From Streptomyces capitiformicae (lineage in GTDB: Bacteria; Actinomycetota; Actinomycetes; Streptomycetales; Streptomycetaceae): a DNA stretch of 64,000 nt. The DNA lies in the NCBI RefSeq assembly GCF_002214185.1, contig NZ_CP022161.1, positions 4,215,767-4,279,766 on the forward strand. Direction: 5' to 3'. Every line of letters starts with the position of its first letter. Within the stretch, counting starts at the first letter, position 1. The translations under genes were made by a program, and so were the position numbers. This document shows positions 62,876 to 64,000 of the stretch, in pieces. The notes beneath the pieces were generated by a model. That model ran no database searches and was not told where the DNA came from. It saw only the letters and a program-made list of their open reading frames with translations.

Positions 62876-63525
62876 ATGTACGCAACGCACACCGGCGTCG
62901 ACCACGCAACCACCCCCCACCTGGTACGCGCCGCGATCACCGCACCCTCGGTGCACAACACCCAGCCGTGGCTCTTCACCGGCCGGGGCACCCGCCTCGA
63001 CCTGTACGCGGACACCGCCCGCCGGCTGCCGCTCACCGATCCGGACAGCCGCGAGATGGTCATCAGCTGCGGCGCGGCCCTGTCCAACGTACGCCTTGCC
63101 ATGCGACACCTGGGCTTCGTGCCGGTCGTCCACGCCTTTCCCAACCCCTGGAACAGGACCCATCTGGCCCGCGTGGACCGGGGCTCATACGCGGAGCCGG
63201 ACGCAGACCCGCGCGGCACGCGGCAGCCCTGACGGAGTGCCCCTGGAGACGTGCGCCTTCCACTCGGACCGCACCACACTCGCGGGCCGGGACTTCCTCG
63301 GCATCACCCGGATCCGGCCCACCGCGCCACGGATATGGCGGGCACGCACCGGCCTGATCGCCCTGATCACCACCCAGCACGACACACGGGAGGACTGGCT
63401 GCGCGCCGGTCAGGCACTCCAGCGGGTCCTGCTGCACGCCGCCGCCCACCGGGTCATGGCAGCCTTCCACACCCAGCCGCTCGAACTGCCGTACCTGCGG
63501 GCGCAGGTCCGCACACGGGTGGCCG
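62876..63525 (+). pseudogene. Acg-family gene with internal deletion and frameshift
   Basis: From ATG 62876 the N-terminal third of an Acg-type protein is clear: APSVHNTQPWLFTGRGTRLD, SCGAALSNVRLAMRHLGFVP. That frame stops at 63232. Another frame then shows the C-terminal part: RDFLGITRIRPTAPRIWRAR, DTREDWLRAGQALQRVLLHA, HTQPLELPYLRAQVR. About 80-100 residues between them (the RRHTxRxPF region) are missing, and the family's final RxGYG segment is absent too. Not functional. Confidence 0.75.
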
Positions 63526-64000
63526 GCGACCAGTTTGCTCGGCGACTGTGGCGGGCGAGCTCCGTAACCTTCGCGCTCGGGCCGGCGTTTTGCGCGACCA
63601 GGCCGGCCGACAGGTCGAGGGTGAGGTGCAACTGGCTGCGGTTCTGGAGCAGCGTGCGGAATCCGCCGAGGAGATCGGACTTCCGCTTTCGCTCCTGGCA
63701 CAGATGTGGGCGACCGGCGACCATTCGGCGCTCGCCCGCTGGGAAGTTCGAGCTCGCATGGCGGCAATGGCGACGGGCTGGTGGGGACGCTGTGGCGGCG
63801 GAAGCGTGCCATGAAAGCGTTCGTGTCGGCTGCGGGTCCGGGTGTGGCCACGCAACTGCCGGCGTGGACAGGCGAACGGCCCGTCATGTCGGACCTTCTC
63901 AACAAGCTGGCAGACGTGACGGGCCTGGAGCGGCAGATGCGTGAGCTCACACCTGCCCAGCTCACCTACGACGAGGAGGCCATACGTCAGGCTCGCGCGG
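63526..64000 (+). other. Unrecognised open frames at the window edge
   Basis: From about 63526 one frame reads ELRNLRARAGVLRDQAGRQV and AEEIGLPLSLLAQMWATGDH until about 63755. A different frame then holds ATG 63811 (MKAFVSAAGPGVATQLPAWT, then SDLLNKLADVTGLERQMREL) and is still open at 64000. It may be one frameshifted gene or two unrelated fragments joined to the Acg pseudogene. I recognise no domain. Codon use is Streptomyces-like, but the segment contains slightly more A+T than its neighbours. Confidence 0.3.

Overview
The window is high-G+C DNA with GTG starts, GGAGG ribosome-binding sites and many 1-4 nt stop/start overlaps. Gene content (cytochrome bd, nitrate reductase with NarK, Acg-type nitroreductases, DevS/DevR-type regulators, universal stress proteins, CBS-BON proteins) points to Streptomyces or a close relative. 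The set recalls the oxygen-limitation and stress gene cluster of S. coelicolor (OsdK/OsdR region) and the DosR/DevR dormancy regulon of Mycobacterium tuberculosis. That likeness is my inference from protein sequence, not a database result.

Layout. 0.3-5.5 kb: cydA, cydB and a decayed cydDC. 5.8-12.5 kb: DevS-like kinase, USP-ADH-USP operon, SulP fragment, flavodoxin, GNAT fragment beside a BON-domain remnant. 12.5-13.8 kb: eroded DNA with orphan operator-like sites and repeats. 13.8-21.1 kb: transhydrogenase pntAA/AB/B, zinc ADH joined in frame to DUF779, acetaldehyde dehydrogenase and its GAF regulator. 21.6-26.8 kb: Rv1733c-like membrane protein, NADP-binding oxidoreductase, first DevR-like regulator, PPDK. 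27.1-32.6 kb: FMN-binding split-barrel (PPOX-type) protein and the arginine deiminase operon (arcC, argF-type OTC, arcA, APC antiporter). 32.7-35.1 kb: USP, cNMP-binding protein, CBS-BON protein. 36-41 kb: hemerythrin, narK, second PPOX-type protein, Acg-type nitroreductase, broken radical SAM/SPASM gene. 41.9-49.3 kb: narGHJI plus a VKOR-family gene. 49.4-55.4 kb: methyltransferase, cupin, flavohaemoglobin, Acg-type nitroreductase, frameshifted D-lactate dehydrogenase, GAPDH. 55.5-64 kb: second DevR-like regulator, HPF-like protein, CBS-BON protein, AdhE, two more PPOX-type proteins, STAS protein, a broken third Acg gene and an unrecognised open frame.

How it works together. The genes suit survival without oxygen: a high-affinity oxidase, nitrate respiration with NO detoxification, ATP from arginine, fermentation to ethanol and lactate, redox balancing by transhydrogenase, PPDK/GAPDH, ribosome hibernation and stress proteins. 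The strongest unifying signal is non-coding. A palindrome GGGMC-N4-GKCCC occurs in about twenty exact copies, plus degenerate ones, almost always in the gaps before these genes. It is the G+C-rich equivalent of the DosR box GGGAC-N4-GTCCC, and both DevR-like proteins keep the DosR recognition-helix residues. The island therefore looks like one regulon.

The island is also eroding. cydC, ldhA, the SPASM gene, one Acg gene, SulP, a CBS-BON gene and two small remnants are broken, and several short tandem repeats and short mobile palindromic elements are present, three of them inside coding sequences.
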